DNA of 64,000 nt from RGZA01 sp041917755 (lineage in GTDB: Bacteria; Pseudomonadota; Alphaproteobacteria; UBA9219; RGZA01). Shown piece by piece: positions 44,929-53,533 of the stretch. Positions within the stretch are counted from its first letter, which is position 1. Each line of letters begins with the position of its first letter. The stretch covers positions 115,018 through 179,017 of the forward strand of contig JAYRWY010000005.1 of assembly GCA_041917755.1 (NCBI GenBank), written 5' to 3'. Below the pieces are notes generated by a model. It worked only from the letters and a program-made list of their open reading frames with translations, made no database searches and was not told the DNA's origin. The position numbers and the translations under genes were made by a program.

Positions 44929-46470
44929 ATGGAACTGAACGCAGCAGAAATTTCAAACGTATTGAAAAACCAGATTGCCGCAGAAGCACAAAGCACCGAT
45001 TGGTCCGAAGTTGGCCAAGTGTTATCGGTGGGTGACGGTGTGGCCCGCGTATACGGTCTGGCTAATGTGCGTTCCGGCGAAATGGTAGAATTCATCAGCG
45101 CAGCAGGCGGCGGCATTAAGGGCATGGCGCTTAATCTTGAAGCTGACAACGTCGGTGTGGTTATTTTCGGTTCCGACCGCGACATTAAAGAAGGCGATAA
45201 AGTAAAGCGTACCGGCGCGATTGTGGAAGTTCCTGCGGGTCGTGGTTTGCTTGGCCGCGTTGTGGACGCATTGGGTAACCCGATTGACGGTAAGGGCCCA
45301 CTTAAAGATGTGAAGATGACCCGCGTGGAAGTAAAAGCCCCCGGCATCATGCCACGTAAGTCAGTTCACGAACCGATGCAAACCGGTTTGAAGGCAATTG
45401 ATACGCTGGTTCCGGTTGGTCGCGGTCAACGCGAATTGATCATTGGCGATCGTCAAACCGGTAAAACGGCTGTGGCGATTGATACCATTCTCAACCAAAA
45501 GACTGTGAATGCCGGCAGCGATGAATCCAAGAAGCTATACTGCGTATATGTGGCGATTGGTCAAAAGCGCTCCACCATCGCGCAAATCGTAAAGACCTTG
45601 GAAGATGCAGGCGCATTGCAATACACGATTATTGTGGCGGCTTCCGCATCTGACCCAGCACCGATGCAGTTCCTTGCGCCATATACCGGTTGCGCAGCAG
45701 GCGAATATTTCCGCGATAACGGTATGCATGGTTTGATGATTTATGACGATTTGTCCAAGCAAGCTGTGGCGTACCGCCAAATGTCCTTGCTGCTGCGTCG
45801 TCCTCCCGGCCGTGAAGCATATCCCGGCGACGTGTTCTATCTACACTCCCGCTTGCTGGAACGTGCTGCAAAGTTGAACGATAAGAATGGTGCAGGTTCA
45901 TTGACCGCATTGCCGATTATTGAAACCCAAGCCGGCGACGTTTCCGCCTACATTCCTACCAACGTGATTTCGATTACCGATGGTCAGATTTTCTTGGAAA
46001 CCGGCCTGTTCTATAAGGGTATCCGCCCCGCGATTAACGTGGGTATTTCGGTATCCCGCGTGGGTTCGGCTGCACAAACCAAAGCAATGAAGAAGGTTGC
46101 AGGTTCGATTAAACTTGAACTTGCGCAATACCGCGAAATGGCGGCGTTTGCACAGTTCTCATCCGATTTGGATGCCACCACCCAGCGTTTGTTGAACCGC
46201 GGCGCACGTTTGACCGAATTGCTCAAGCAGGCGCAATACTCCCCACTGCCATTTGAAGAGCAGGTTGTGGTGATTTACGCAGGTGTGAAGGGCTATACCG
46301 ATAAGGTCGCGGTAAACGATATCGTGCGCTATGAAGGCGCATTGCTTCGCGAAGCACGTGGCCGTGGCGCAGACATTCTGACAGCTATTCGCAGCGATGC
46401 GGATATCAAGCCGGAAACCGAAACCAAGCTCAAAGCGTTCTTGGAAGATTTCAATAAGTCGTTTGCTTAA
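44929..46470 (+). CDS. atpA: ATP synthase F1 subunit alpha
   Basis: 513 aa, full length, with GGAAGAG 8 bp upstream of the ATG. The P-loop GDRQTGKTAVAIDTILNQK is at about 170-188, followed by YVAIGQKRSTIAQIV and the alpha signature PAINVGISVSRVGSAAQ. It is the non-catalytic nucleotide-binding subunit of F1. A strong terminator follows 30 bp after the stop, and atpG, atpD and atpC are not present. Confidence 0.98.
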   Translation: MELNAAEISNVLKNQIAAEAQSTDWSEVGQVLSVGDGVARVYGLANVRSGEMVEFISAAGGGIKGMALNLEADNVGVVIFGSDRDIKEGDKVKRTGAIVEVPAGRGLLGRVVDALGNPIDGKGPLKDVKMTRVEVKAPGIMPRKSVHEPMQTGLKAIDTLVPVGRGQRELIIGDRQTGKTAVAIDTILNQKTVNAGSDESKKLYCVYVAIGQKRSTIAQIVKTLEDAGALQYTIIVAASASDPAPMQFLAPYTGCAAGEYFRDNGMHGLMIYDDLSKQAVAYRQMSLLLRRPPGREAYPGDVFYLHSRLLERAAKLNDKNGAGSLTALPIIETQAGDVSAYIPTNVISITDGQIFLETGLFYKGIRPAINVGISVSRVGSAAQTKAMKKVAGSIKLELAQYREMAAFAQFSSDLDATTQRLLNRGARLTELLKQAQYSPLPFEEQVVVIYAGVKGYTDKVAVNDIVRYEGALLREARGRGADILTAIRSDADIKPETETKLKAFLEDFNKSFA

Positions 46471-46498
46471 TCAAATAAGCAAAAACGTTATTGTAGAA

Positions 46499-46527
46499 AG
46501 CCCCGCTAGAAATAGCGGGGCTTTTTT
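46499..46527 (+). terminator. Intrinsic terminator after atpA
   Basis: AGCCCCGCTA (46499-46508) and TAGCGGGGCT (46513-46522) form a perfect 10-bp stem with a 4-base loop, followed by six T residues. It ends the atpHA transcript right after atpA. Confidence 0.93.
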
Positions 46528-46538
46528 CATATCTGAAT

Positions 46539-47273
46539 TTAAGGACGCAGGGCAGAAAAGGCGCGCGCAAACATATCGGCGATGCGTTGTTGGCCATCGG
46601 TATCACTGATTAAATCCTGACGGATTTCGATGGCGATGTGCGGGATGGCCTTTCCGAAATGTTTGCGCATGGTGTAGCTGGCCTCGGAAAAGGCGGTATA
46701 GGGTTCGTTATCACCAATCATATAATCGGTATTGGCTTCCAGCCAGGATTTCAGTTGCTTGGCGGTGGCTTCATCATCGCGCCATAACAACCCGATATGC
46801 CAAGGACGTGGCTCTGTTGCACAGCTTAGGCATGGCGTGAAGCTGTGAATGAGGATGCCCAGCGCGCGCTGTTGCTGATGGGAGAGGTGGGTTTGAATAA
46901 CCTCATGTAAGGCTAGATGGTATGGCAGATGGTAACGCATGAGGCGCAGTGTGCGCTGCGCATCCGATAGATTGTGATTAAAGGGCAGAATGCTGCCATC
47001 GGATGTTTCAGGAATGACATCATGGCAATCCACATCACGGTTTAAATCAACCACAAGCCGCGAGACATTGGCCAGAAATGCATGGGCGGGCAATGCATGC
47101 GCCAAGCGTTTTGTTACCTCCGCGGCCCCAATATCATGGCTGATGTGGCGCGTGGCATCCTGCGCGCTAATTGCATTCGTACCAAATTCGTCCGGCATGA
47201 CGGCACTGGCGTGATCGCAGACCAGTAAAAACGGCGTCGCCTTGGATGATTCAATAAAGGTATGGGTCTGCAT
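46539..47273 (-). CDS. N-formylglutamate amidohydrolase family protein
   Basis: 244 aa. Family pattern: FLLVCDHASAVMPDEFG (about 15-31), HISHDIGAAEVTKRLA (about 43-58), ANVSRLVVDLNRD (about 68-80), LGILIHSFTPCL and IAIEIRQDLI near the C-terminus. The family hydrolyses N-formyl-glutamate in histidine degradation, but many members stand outside hut operons, as here. It converges with atpA; the terminator between them belongs to atpA. Substrate not certain. Confidence 0.88.
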   Translation of the reverse strand: MQTHTFIESSKATPFLLVCDHASAVMPDEFGTNAISAQDATRHISHDIGAAEVTKRLAHALPAHAFLANVSRLVVDLNRDVDCHDVIPETSDGSILPFNHNLSDAQRTLRLMRYHLPYHLALHEVIQTHLSHQQQRALGILIHSFTPCLSCATEPRPWHIGLLWRDDEATAKQLKSWLEANTDYMIGDNEPYTAFSEASYTMRKHFGKAIPHIAIEIRQDLISDTDGQQRIADMFARAFSALRP

Positions 47274-47292
47274 GGCTCAAAAATAACTATAT

Positions 47293-47338
47293 AAAAAAAA
47301 GTAACGCCTTGCTGTGTCAACATTTTGGCAAGGCGTTA
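47293..47338 (-). terminator. Intrinsic terminator of the 262-aa gene
   Basis: TAACGCCTTGC (47302-47312) and GCAAGGCGTTA (47328-47338) form an 11-bp stem. On the minus strand it is followed by about eight T residues (47293-47300). It lies just after the stop at 47346. Confidence 0.9.
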
Positions 47339-47345
47339 TAACGAC

Positions 47346-48134
47346 TTACAATCCGCCGCTTGATGGCCCATTGGCAGTAGGTAATGCTTTGCGGATATGG
47401 CGGGTGCGGGCATCGCCAGGATAAAACGCCGCTAGCCCTTGTAGGGTGCGGCCATTTTCCAATGTGCGTACAGGCTCGCTTGCGGCATAACCAAATACCA
47501 GACCTGTTTGTCTGACATGTGGATTGCACAGGAAATGCTGCAATTTTTTGGCATCTTCATAAGCAAAGAATAATCCGCTTGGATGCGCAAGGGCAGGTAC
47601 ATCCACCAGTTCCTTGCGGGTTTCACCCCATTCAACTTTTACGGTTTTGGTGGCTGGCCATACAATGGTAACGGGTGCCCAGTCTTTTGGCAGTGGTTGC
47701 GGCGCATAAGGATAGGATGAACCCGGATTGCGCGCGATTAGTGGATGATGGGTGTAATAACGTGTGGGCGATGTGCCCGCGCCATCGGTTTCATTGGTAA
47801 CGTGTTCCAGTGCTTCGTGTTGGATGGCAACAAGTTTGGTTTCTTCAGCTGTTAAACTGGCTTTTGATAAATCAAGTACACGTAATTTTTGTAAATCGAT
47901 AACTGCAACCAGAGTTTGAATATGATGAAACAATTCGCCGCGGGTTTGCTCATCAGCGGTGATGCCGGCCTCAGCGCAGAGTAGTTTGCCGATTTGTTCA
48001 TCAACCTTATCAAACTGCAAGTCATGACGGTTTGCGGCCAATTCCAGTAAGCGTGCTACTTGCTTTGCAGGAACCGTTTTATAGGCTTCGACGATGAGCG
48101 GGGCGTGCGCATATTCTTGGTTGCCAATCAGCAT
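47346..48134 (-). CDS. Hypothetical protein (262 aa)
   Basis: 262 aa, MLIGNQEYAHAPLIVEAYKT at the start, with AGGAG 8 bp upstream. The N-terminal half is helical; the C-terminal half has aromatic- and Pro-rich segments (TRYYTHHPLIARNPGSSYPY, WAPVTIVWPATKTVKVEWGE). It is soluble, with no recognised family. It has its own strong terminator and lies upstream of the amidohydrolase on the same strand but is not co-transcribed with it. Confidence 0.7.
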   Translation of the reverse strand: MLIGNQEYAHAPLIVEAYKTVPAKQVARLLELAANRHDLQFDKVDEQIGKLLCAEAGITADEQTRGELFHHIQTLVAVIDLQKLRVLDLSKASLTAEETKLVAIQHEALEHVTNETDGAGTSPTRYYTHHPLIARNPGSSYPYAPQPLPKDWAPVTIVWPATKTVKVEWGETRKELVDVPALAHPSGLFFAYEDAKKLQHFLCNPHVRQTGLVFGYAASEPVRTLENGRTLQGLAAFYPGDARTRHIRKALPTANGPSSGGL

Positions 48135-48297
48135 TTTAATCTCCTTAAAAAATCACTGGAATGAGCAAACTCGATAGGAGGGGTGCTGTCAATTCCACTA
48201 TACTTTCATGTTTATTCACGTGCGGATTTACGGGGGTGGATTTAGGTCGCTGATCGCCCTATTATACTGGCATCATTAAATTTTCAGGAGTTCGCAC

Positions 48298-49821
48298 ATG
48301 TCCGGTCTTGCAGCGCCCACCGTTTTAGAAAAACGCCTTAGTGTTAATCTGGATGCGCAGGCACTCGCGCAGAGCTTATCGGGTAAGCATTATATCAATG
48401 GCCAATTGGTGGGCAGTGCATCGGGCAAAACCTTTGATGTTGTATCACCCGCCACACGCCAAGTAGTGGGCAAAGCCGCTTATGGTGAAAAAGCCGATGT
48501 GGATGCCGCCGTGAAGTCAGCCAAGGCCGCACAAAAGGAATGGGCAAAATTAACGCCGCGTGAACGTGGCCGTTTGGTGGCTGAATGCGGACGCTTGCTT
48601 GAACAACACGCTGAAGAACTTGCGCGGCTGGTTTGCCTTGAAACCGGAAAGGCGCTGCGCACTGAATGCCGGCCTGAGAGCAAGGTATTGACCGATGCAT
48701 TTGAAATGTTCGGCGGATTGGGCAGCGAGATTAAAGGCGAAACCGTACCGCATAAAACCGATATGCTGGTGATGACGCTGCGTGAACCGGTGGGCATTAT
48801 CGGCGCAATCATTCCATGGAATGTGCCGATGATGTTGTTGTCATTAAAGGTGTGCCCGGGCTTGGTGGCAGGCAATGCGGTAGTGGTGAAGTCAGCTGAA
48901 GAAGCGCCGCTTGCCGTGTTGCGTATTGCACAATTATGCGGACAGATTTTACCGCCGGGTATTTTCAATATGCTGTCAGGGTTGGGCCCTGAATGCGGCG
49001 CGCCGCTCGCCCAGCACAAAGATGTCGCCAAGGTCAGCTTTACGGGTTCGGTTGAAACCGGAAAAATTGTTTATAAATATGCAGCCGAACGCATGGCTAC
49101 CGCTACCATGGAATTGGGCGGTAAAAGCCCGATGATTATTATGCAGGATGCCGATTTAGACCGCGCGGTAGATGGCGCGGCGAACGGTATGCGCTTTACC
49201 CGCTGCGGCCAAAGCTGCACCGCCGCTAGCCGTATTTTTGTGCATGAAAGCCTGCATGATGCCTTTGTTGAAAAATTAAAGGCCAAGGTGGATGCGATGA
49301 AAATGGGCGACCCGTTTGATGAAGCAACCGATATCGGCACGATTATTTCACAAGGCCAGTTTGAAAAGGTGAAGGGTTACATTGCAACCGGTGAAGCTAC
49401 ATCCGGCGCGAAGGCGGTGCGGTGTTCTGCCTTGCCAAGTGATGCGAAGTTGAAAGACGGGTTCTATGTGCAACCGGTGTTGTTTGTCGGGCTGGATAAC
49501 AATAGCAAGCTGGCGCGCGAAGAAATTTTTGGCCCCGTGACCTGTGTCATTAAATTCAAAAATTATGAGGATGTGTTGGCGGCAGCCAATGACAGCGAAT
49601 ACGGCCTTGCCGCGACTATCTGGACCAGGGATTTGAAAACCGCGATGAATGCTGCGCATAGACTGGAAGCAGGCTTTGTGCAGGTAAACCAAAATGTGGT
49701 GGTGCAGCCCGGCCTTTCCTATGGCGGGTTCAAGCAAAGCGGTATTGGTAAGGAAGCAACATTAGAAGCAATGCTGGAGCATTTTACCAAGAAGAAAACC
49801 GTACTGATTAACCTGAACTAG
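48298..49821 (+). CDS. NAD(P)-dependent aldehyde dehydrogenase
   Basis: 507 aa with AGGAG at good distance. The ALDH catalytic set is complete: Asn175 (IIPWNVP), the FTGSVETGK turn (248-256), Glu282 (MELGGKSP) and nucleophile Cys307 (RCGQSCTA). It oxidises an aldehyde to the acid; the substrate cannot be read from the sequence. Its last codons and stop lie in a perfect palindrome shared with the convergent DUF1178 gene. Confidence 0.93.
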   Translation: MSGLAAPTVLEKRLSVNLDAQALAQSLSGKHYINGQLVGSASGKTFDVVSPATRQVVGKAAYGEKADVDAAVKSAKAAQKEWAKLTPRERGRLVAECGRLLEQHAEELARLVCLETGKALRTECRPESKVLTDAFEMFGGLGSEIKGETVPHKTDMLVMTLREPVGIIGAIIPWNVPMMLLSLKVCPGLVAGNAVVVKSAEEAPLAVLRIAQLCGQILPPGIFNMLSGLGPECGAPLAQHKDVAKVSFTGSVETGKIVYKYAAERMATATMELGGKSPMIIMQDADLDRAVDGAANGMRFTRCGQSCTAASRIFVHESLHDAFVEKLKAKVDAMKMGDPFDEATDIGTIISQGQFEKVKGYIATGEATSGAKAVRCSALPSDAKLKDGFYVQPVLFVGLDNNSKLAREEIFGPVTCVIKFKNYEDVLAAANDSEYGLAATIWTRDLKTAMNAAHRLEAGFVQVNQNVVVQPGLSYGGFKQSGIGKEATLEAMLEHFTKKKTVLINLN

Positions 49822-49829
49822 TTCAGGTT
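49810..49829. repeat. Perfect 20-bp palindrome spanning two convergent stop codons
   Basis: AACCTGAACTAGTTCAGGTT is self-complementary. It encodes the final Asn-Leu-Asn-stop of both the aldehyde dehydrogenase and the DUF1178 protein, whose TAG stops overlap by two bases. On the plus strand it is followed by a short T-run, so it may also end transcription. Confidence 0.85.
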
Positions 49830-50327
49830 TTTCTTCAGCGGTTTTTTCGCAATATTGCTATTGGCGGCGGCCTTGGTGCTTGGGCGTGCACTTGCGCTCA
49901 GACGCCTGGCTGGTTTTTCAGGCGGCGTAATGTCTTTGGGCTCGGCCTCACCTAAAATATAAACTTCACCATGCTTGGCAACTTCCATCAGATCTTCGCT
50001 GGAGGATACGGTGCCGGCAACGGGTTGCTTTAAAATCTGCTGCGCATCTTTATCGCCATCATGGGCGGCATCAACCACTTCGCGTAAATCGCCGACAAAG
50101 GGCAGGTCATGTAAGGATGGCATTTCAACTGCTTCCAATTCGGCCAGCCGCTGGGCTTTATCGCTGCTACGGATGGCAGGCGCCATAATGCCTTTTTGAA
50201 TGTCATGGTTGCCGCAGCGGTCGCACATCAATTTCTTGGCTTTTGATAGGCGTTCAAAGGCATCGCTATTGTCAAATAGGCTGTCGAATTCGTGGCCATT
50301 GCCACAACGCAAGCGGAACTTAATCAT
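49818..50327 (-). CDS. DUF1178 family protein
   Basis: 169 aa. The N-terminal part is the family hallmark: MIKFRLRCGNGHEFDSLFDN, then a second CxxC (MCDRCGNHDIQKGIMAPA), together a zinc-ribbon-like module (residues 8-50). The middle is acidic and the C-terminus basic. The family is common in alphaproteobacteria; function is unknown. It overlaps the aldehyde dehydrogenase tail to tail. Confidence 0.9.
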   Translation of the reverse strand: MIKFRLRCGNGHEFDSLFDNSDAFERLSKAKKLMCDRCGNHDIQKGIMAPAIRSSDKAQRLAELEAVEMPSLHDLPFVGDLREVVDAAHDGDKDAQQILKQPVAGTVSSSEDLMEVAKHGEVYILGEAEPKDITPPEKPARRLSASARPSTKAAANSNIAKKPLKKNLN

Positions 50328-50482
50328 CGGTGCATCCTGCTATAAAACTCAATATCCATCGCTAAAAAATATGCTTTAGGTTTACTTCACCAACTTCGTT
50401 TGTAAAGTGTTAATCTGTTAACAGTTAAATGGTTGCCACTCCTACCATTTGTCTCTCTAACCATCTATATGCGTGGTGCGAC

Positions 50483-52819
50483 ATGAAGAAACCGACACTC
50501 ATATATAGTGTGCTGGGCTTGGTCCTTCTGCTTCCTTTTGTGGCAGGTGCCATTTTCTTTCTTTTGCCACTGCCGCCCCATAGCGGCAGCGACAAAGTTG
50601 CGGGGTTGTCATCGGATGCGCGTGTGCTGCGGGATAAGCATGGTGTGCCGCATATTTTTGCCAATACATTTAATGATGCCTATGCCGCGCTGGGGTATGT
50701 GCATGCCAGCGACCGTTTGTTCCAGATGGAGATGATGCGCAGAGCAGGCGCCGGACGATTATCGGAAATTCTTGGACGTGATTTGATTAATTATGATCGC
50801 AAGATGCGTGCGCTGGGGTTTGCTACGCGTATTGAAGCTTATTACAAGAGCTTGTCACAAGATGCACGCGACGCTTTGGATGCGTATGCGCGCGGCGTAA
50901 ATGCGGTTCTGGAAAAAAAGAATTATCCGGCCGAGTTTGCATTATTGAAGATGACGCCCGCGCCATGGCAACCATGGGATGGATTGATATGGGCCAAGAT
51001 GATGGCGTGGCAACTGAGCGGCAATTGGGAAGACGAAGTACTGCGCGAGCAATTATTGCATACCCAAGAACTGAGCAAAGAACAAATCGGTGCGATCTAT
51101 CCGCCGATGGATCATAACGTGCCATCCGTCATCAAGCCGTTGCAATGGATTAAACAGAATAAAACGCAAGCCAATCAAGACGTGCTAAAGGAACCATCGA
51201 TTGCTGCGCAGCTTTCCGCATGGAAAGCTTATCAGCCATCAGGTGCAACGCCGTTTGATCATTTGCCGCGCACCGCATCCAATGCGTATGTGATATCTGG
51301 TGCGCACACCAGCAACCGCAAGCCAATCTTGGCCAATGACCCGCACCTGCAATTGCAATCGCCGATTTTATGGTATTTGGCCCGTATTGTGACCTCGCAA
51401 GGTAGCATTAAAGGGGCAACCGCGCCGGGTTTGCCGTTCTTCCCGCTGGGTCAGAACAGCCACGTTGCATGGGGATTTACAACGTCCAATATTGATGTGG
51501 CCGATATCACGTTTATTCCTGAAGCGGCAAAAAACTTTACGGTGCGCCATGAAATCATCCACGTCAAAGACGATAATGACGTGAGTTTGATGGTGGAAGA
51601 AAATGACCAAGGAGTAGTGCTGACCCATCATGTGGACAGCATCTCGGCGATTACACCGCGCGGTAAAAAAGCATTGCTGCAGTTTACCGGTTTTAGCAAG
51701 ACCGATAAAACGGCGCAGGCCCTTTTCGATATCAATAATGCGACAAGTGCAGCCGGAATTGAATCAGCGCTTAAAAATTACAGTGTGCCGCCACAAAACT
51801 TATTGTATGCCGATGATGAAAACCATATCGGGTATGCTGCTGTTGGCGTTGTACCCAAACGCAGCAATGACGGATTTTATGCCGGCGAGAATAAAGTATG
51901 GCAAGGCATGATGACGCAAAACCCGCGTCTGAAAGACCCGGAGGCGGGTATTATCCTGTCGGCTAATCAGGCCATTATGGATGACGCGTCATGCCGTGCC
52001 TTTAGCTGTGCGTTTGCGCGTGATTGGGCCGAGCCCTATCGCGCCATGCGATTGGAGTCATGGTTTGATAACGAATTATCACAGCGCATACCATTTGATG
52101 TCCAGCGGGCAAGTATGCCGATGCTGGATATCACATCGGTTGCTGCACAGCGGTTTTTACCGACCATGCTGGGAAGCGTGAGCGCCAAGACTGATGAGAG
52201 CAAAGAAATTTTAGAAGCACTGAGCCGGTGGGATGGCCGCATGGAGCGCGGCGCGGCTGAACCGCTCATTTATCATGCGTGGCTGGATGCGTTGATGCGT
52301 ATGCAGCTTCGTGATGCCTATACCGCTGATGTGACGTGGCCGCGTATGTGGGCGTTGGAGCACATGGCGATTGCTAATATCACCATGAATATGGCGTTTG
52401 ATAAAGCATTAAAGGATTTGCATGAACGTCATGGCCCCGCATGGAAACAATGGCGTTGGGGTGATGAACATGTTGCGCCGCTAACCCATCCGGTATGGTC
52501 ACGTGTCCCGCTTATCAAGGATTGGACATCGCTGGCCATTGCAAGCGATGGCGATGGCCATACACTTCGCCGCGCAGCGCCAGGTGATTATAACAAGCCA
52601 TTTGAGGTGGAGCATGGCGCGGGGTATCGCGGGGTATATGATTTGGGTGATCCGGCACAATCGTTATTTGTGATTGCAGGCGGACAATCAGGGCAAATTT
52701 TCTCTCCCGATTATGGAAGTTTGCGTGATGCATGGAATGATGGAAAATTCATTCACCTGCGCGGTAACGAACATGAATTGAAAAGCGCAGGCGTGCGTGT
52801 GCTGACCCTTACGCCGTGA
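50483..52819 (+). CDS. Penicillin acylase family protein (Ntn hydrolase)
   Basis: 778 aa from the ATG at 50483; an in-frame ATG at 50429 would add 18 residues with no benefit. A signal anchor (LIYSVLGLVLLLPFVAGAIF) opens the protein. An alpha-chain part (about 40-250) with GVPHIFANTFNDAYAALGYVHASDRLFQ-type motifs follows. The expected autocatalytic site and N-terminal nucleophile is Ser266 (RTASNAYVISG). The family includes acylases of penicillins, acyl-homoserine lactones and cephalosporins. It is probably periplasmic. It overlaps the convergent flavin-reductase gene by 11 bp. Confidence 0.9.
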   Translation: MKKPTLIYSVLGLVLLLPFVAGAIFFLLPLPPHSGSDKVAGLSSDARVLRDKHGVPHIFANTFNDAYAALGYVHASDRLFQMEMMRRAGAGRLSEILGRDLINYDRKMRALGFATRIEAYYKSLSQDARDALDAYARGVNAVLEKKNYPAEFALLKMTPAPWQPWDGLIWAKMMAWQLSGNWEDEVLREQLLHTQELSKEQIGAIYPPMDHNVPSVIKPLQWIKQNKTQANQDVLKEPSIAAQLSAWKAYQPSGATPFDHLPRTASNAYVISGAHTSNRKPILANDPHLQLQSPILWYLARIVTSQGSIKGATAPGLPFFPLGQNSHVAWGFTTSNIDVADITFIPEAAKNFTVRHEIIHVKDDNDVSLMVEENDQGVVLTHHVDSISAITPRGKKALLQFTGFSKTDKTAQALFDINNATSAAGIESALKNYSVPPQNLLYADDENHIGYAAVGVVPKRSNDGFYAGENKVWQGMMTQNPRLKDPEAGIILSANQAIMDDASCRAFSCAFARDWAEPYRAMRLESWFDNELSQRIPFDVQRASMPMLDITSVAAQRFLPTMLGSVSAKTDESKEILEALSRWDGRMERGAAEPLIYHAWLDALMRMQLRDAYTADVTWPRMWALEHMAIANITMNMAFDKALKDLHERHGPAWKQWRWGDEHVAPLTHPVWSRVPLIKDWTSLAIASDGDGHTLRRAAPGDYNKPFEVEHGAGYRGVYDLGDPAQSLFVIAGGQSGQIFSPDYGSLRDAWNDGKFIHLRGNEHELKSAGVRVLTLTP

Positions 52820-53297
52820 TGCCGCCTAAATCGTGATAATGCCGGCGGAAATAGAGTAGTGGCTTGGCGTGTTTATTCACGACACTGACAGCATCAACCT
52901 TGCCGATGATAATGACATGATCGCCGCTTTTGTGTTGCTTGCTTACCGTGCAGGCAAGCGTGGCAATCGAGTGGCTTAATGCACGGATGCCAAGTTTGTT
53001 TTCTTCAAAAGCAATTCCGTTCCAGGATTTTTTTCCAGCTGCCGCAAAATGTTGCGCGAGATGTTTTTGCTCATCGCTGAGAATATTAACCGCAAAGGAT
53101 TTGCGCGGCGAAAAAGCTGCTTTGCTTTTTGATTTTAAATCCAGACAAAATAAAATCAGCGGCGGTGTCAGCGAGAGCGAGGTGAACGAGCTGACGGTAA
53201 TTCCAATGGCTTCATCGCTGTCGCGTGCGGTCACCACACATACGCCAGCCGCCAGACTTCCCAAGGCTTCGCGGAAATGGTGAGAATCGATACTCAT
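52809..53297 (-). CDS. Flavin reductase-like domain protein
   Basis: 162 aa from the ATG at 53297; the frame is open to 53387, but family alignment supports the shorter form. Pattern: FREALGSLAAGVCVVTARDS at the start, then GITVSSFTSLSLTPPLILFC (about 32-51), SKAAFSPRKSFAVNILSDEQ, and GDHVIIIGKVDAV. The family binds FMN and often supplies reduced flavin to a monooxygenase, but none is nearby. Confidence 0.88.
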   Translation of the reverse strand: MSIDSHHFREALGSLAAGVCVVTARDSDEAIGITVSSFTSLSLTPPLILFCLDLKSKSKAAFSPRKSFAVNILSDEQKHLAQHFAAAGKKSWNGIAFEENKLGIRALSHSIATLACTVSKQHKSGDHVIIIGKVDAVSVVNKHAKPLLYFRRHYHDLGGITA

Positions 53298-53533
53298 GAG
53301 ATAGGCGGGTCCTTTGAGGCCTGTGGATAACTTTGTAAACATTAATACCGAATCAAATTGCCCTATAAAACCAATGCTGACCAGCACTTTTACAATTGTT
53401 ACGGATGCCTAATAAAAAGGCCTTGCCATTATCACGCCATAAAAATAAATTGAGCCGCCCGTAATAGGTTCGGCCCCTCACAGGTCCGAGTGGTGACTAT
53501 TTTATAACCAAAATTTTTTCAAAGGCATTGACG

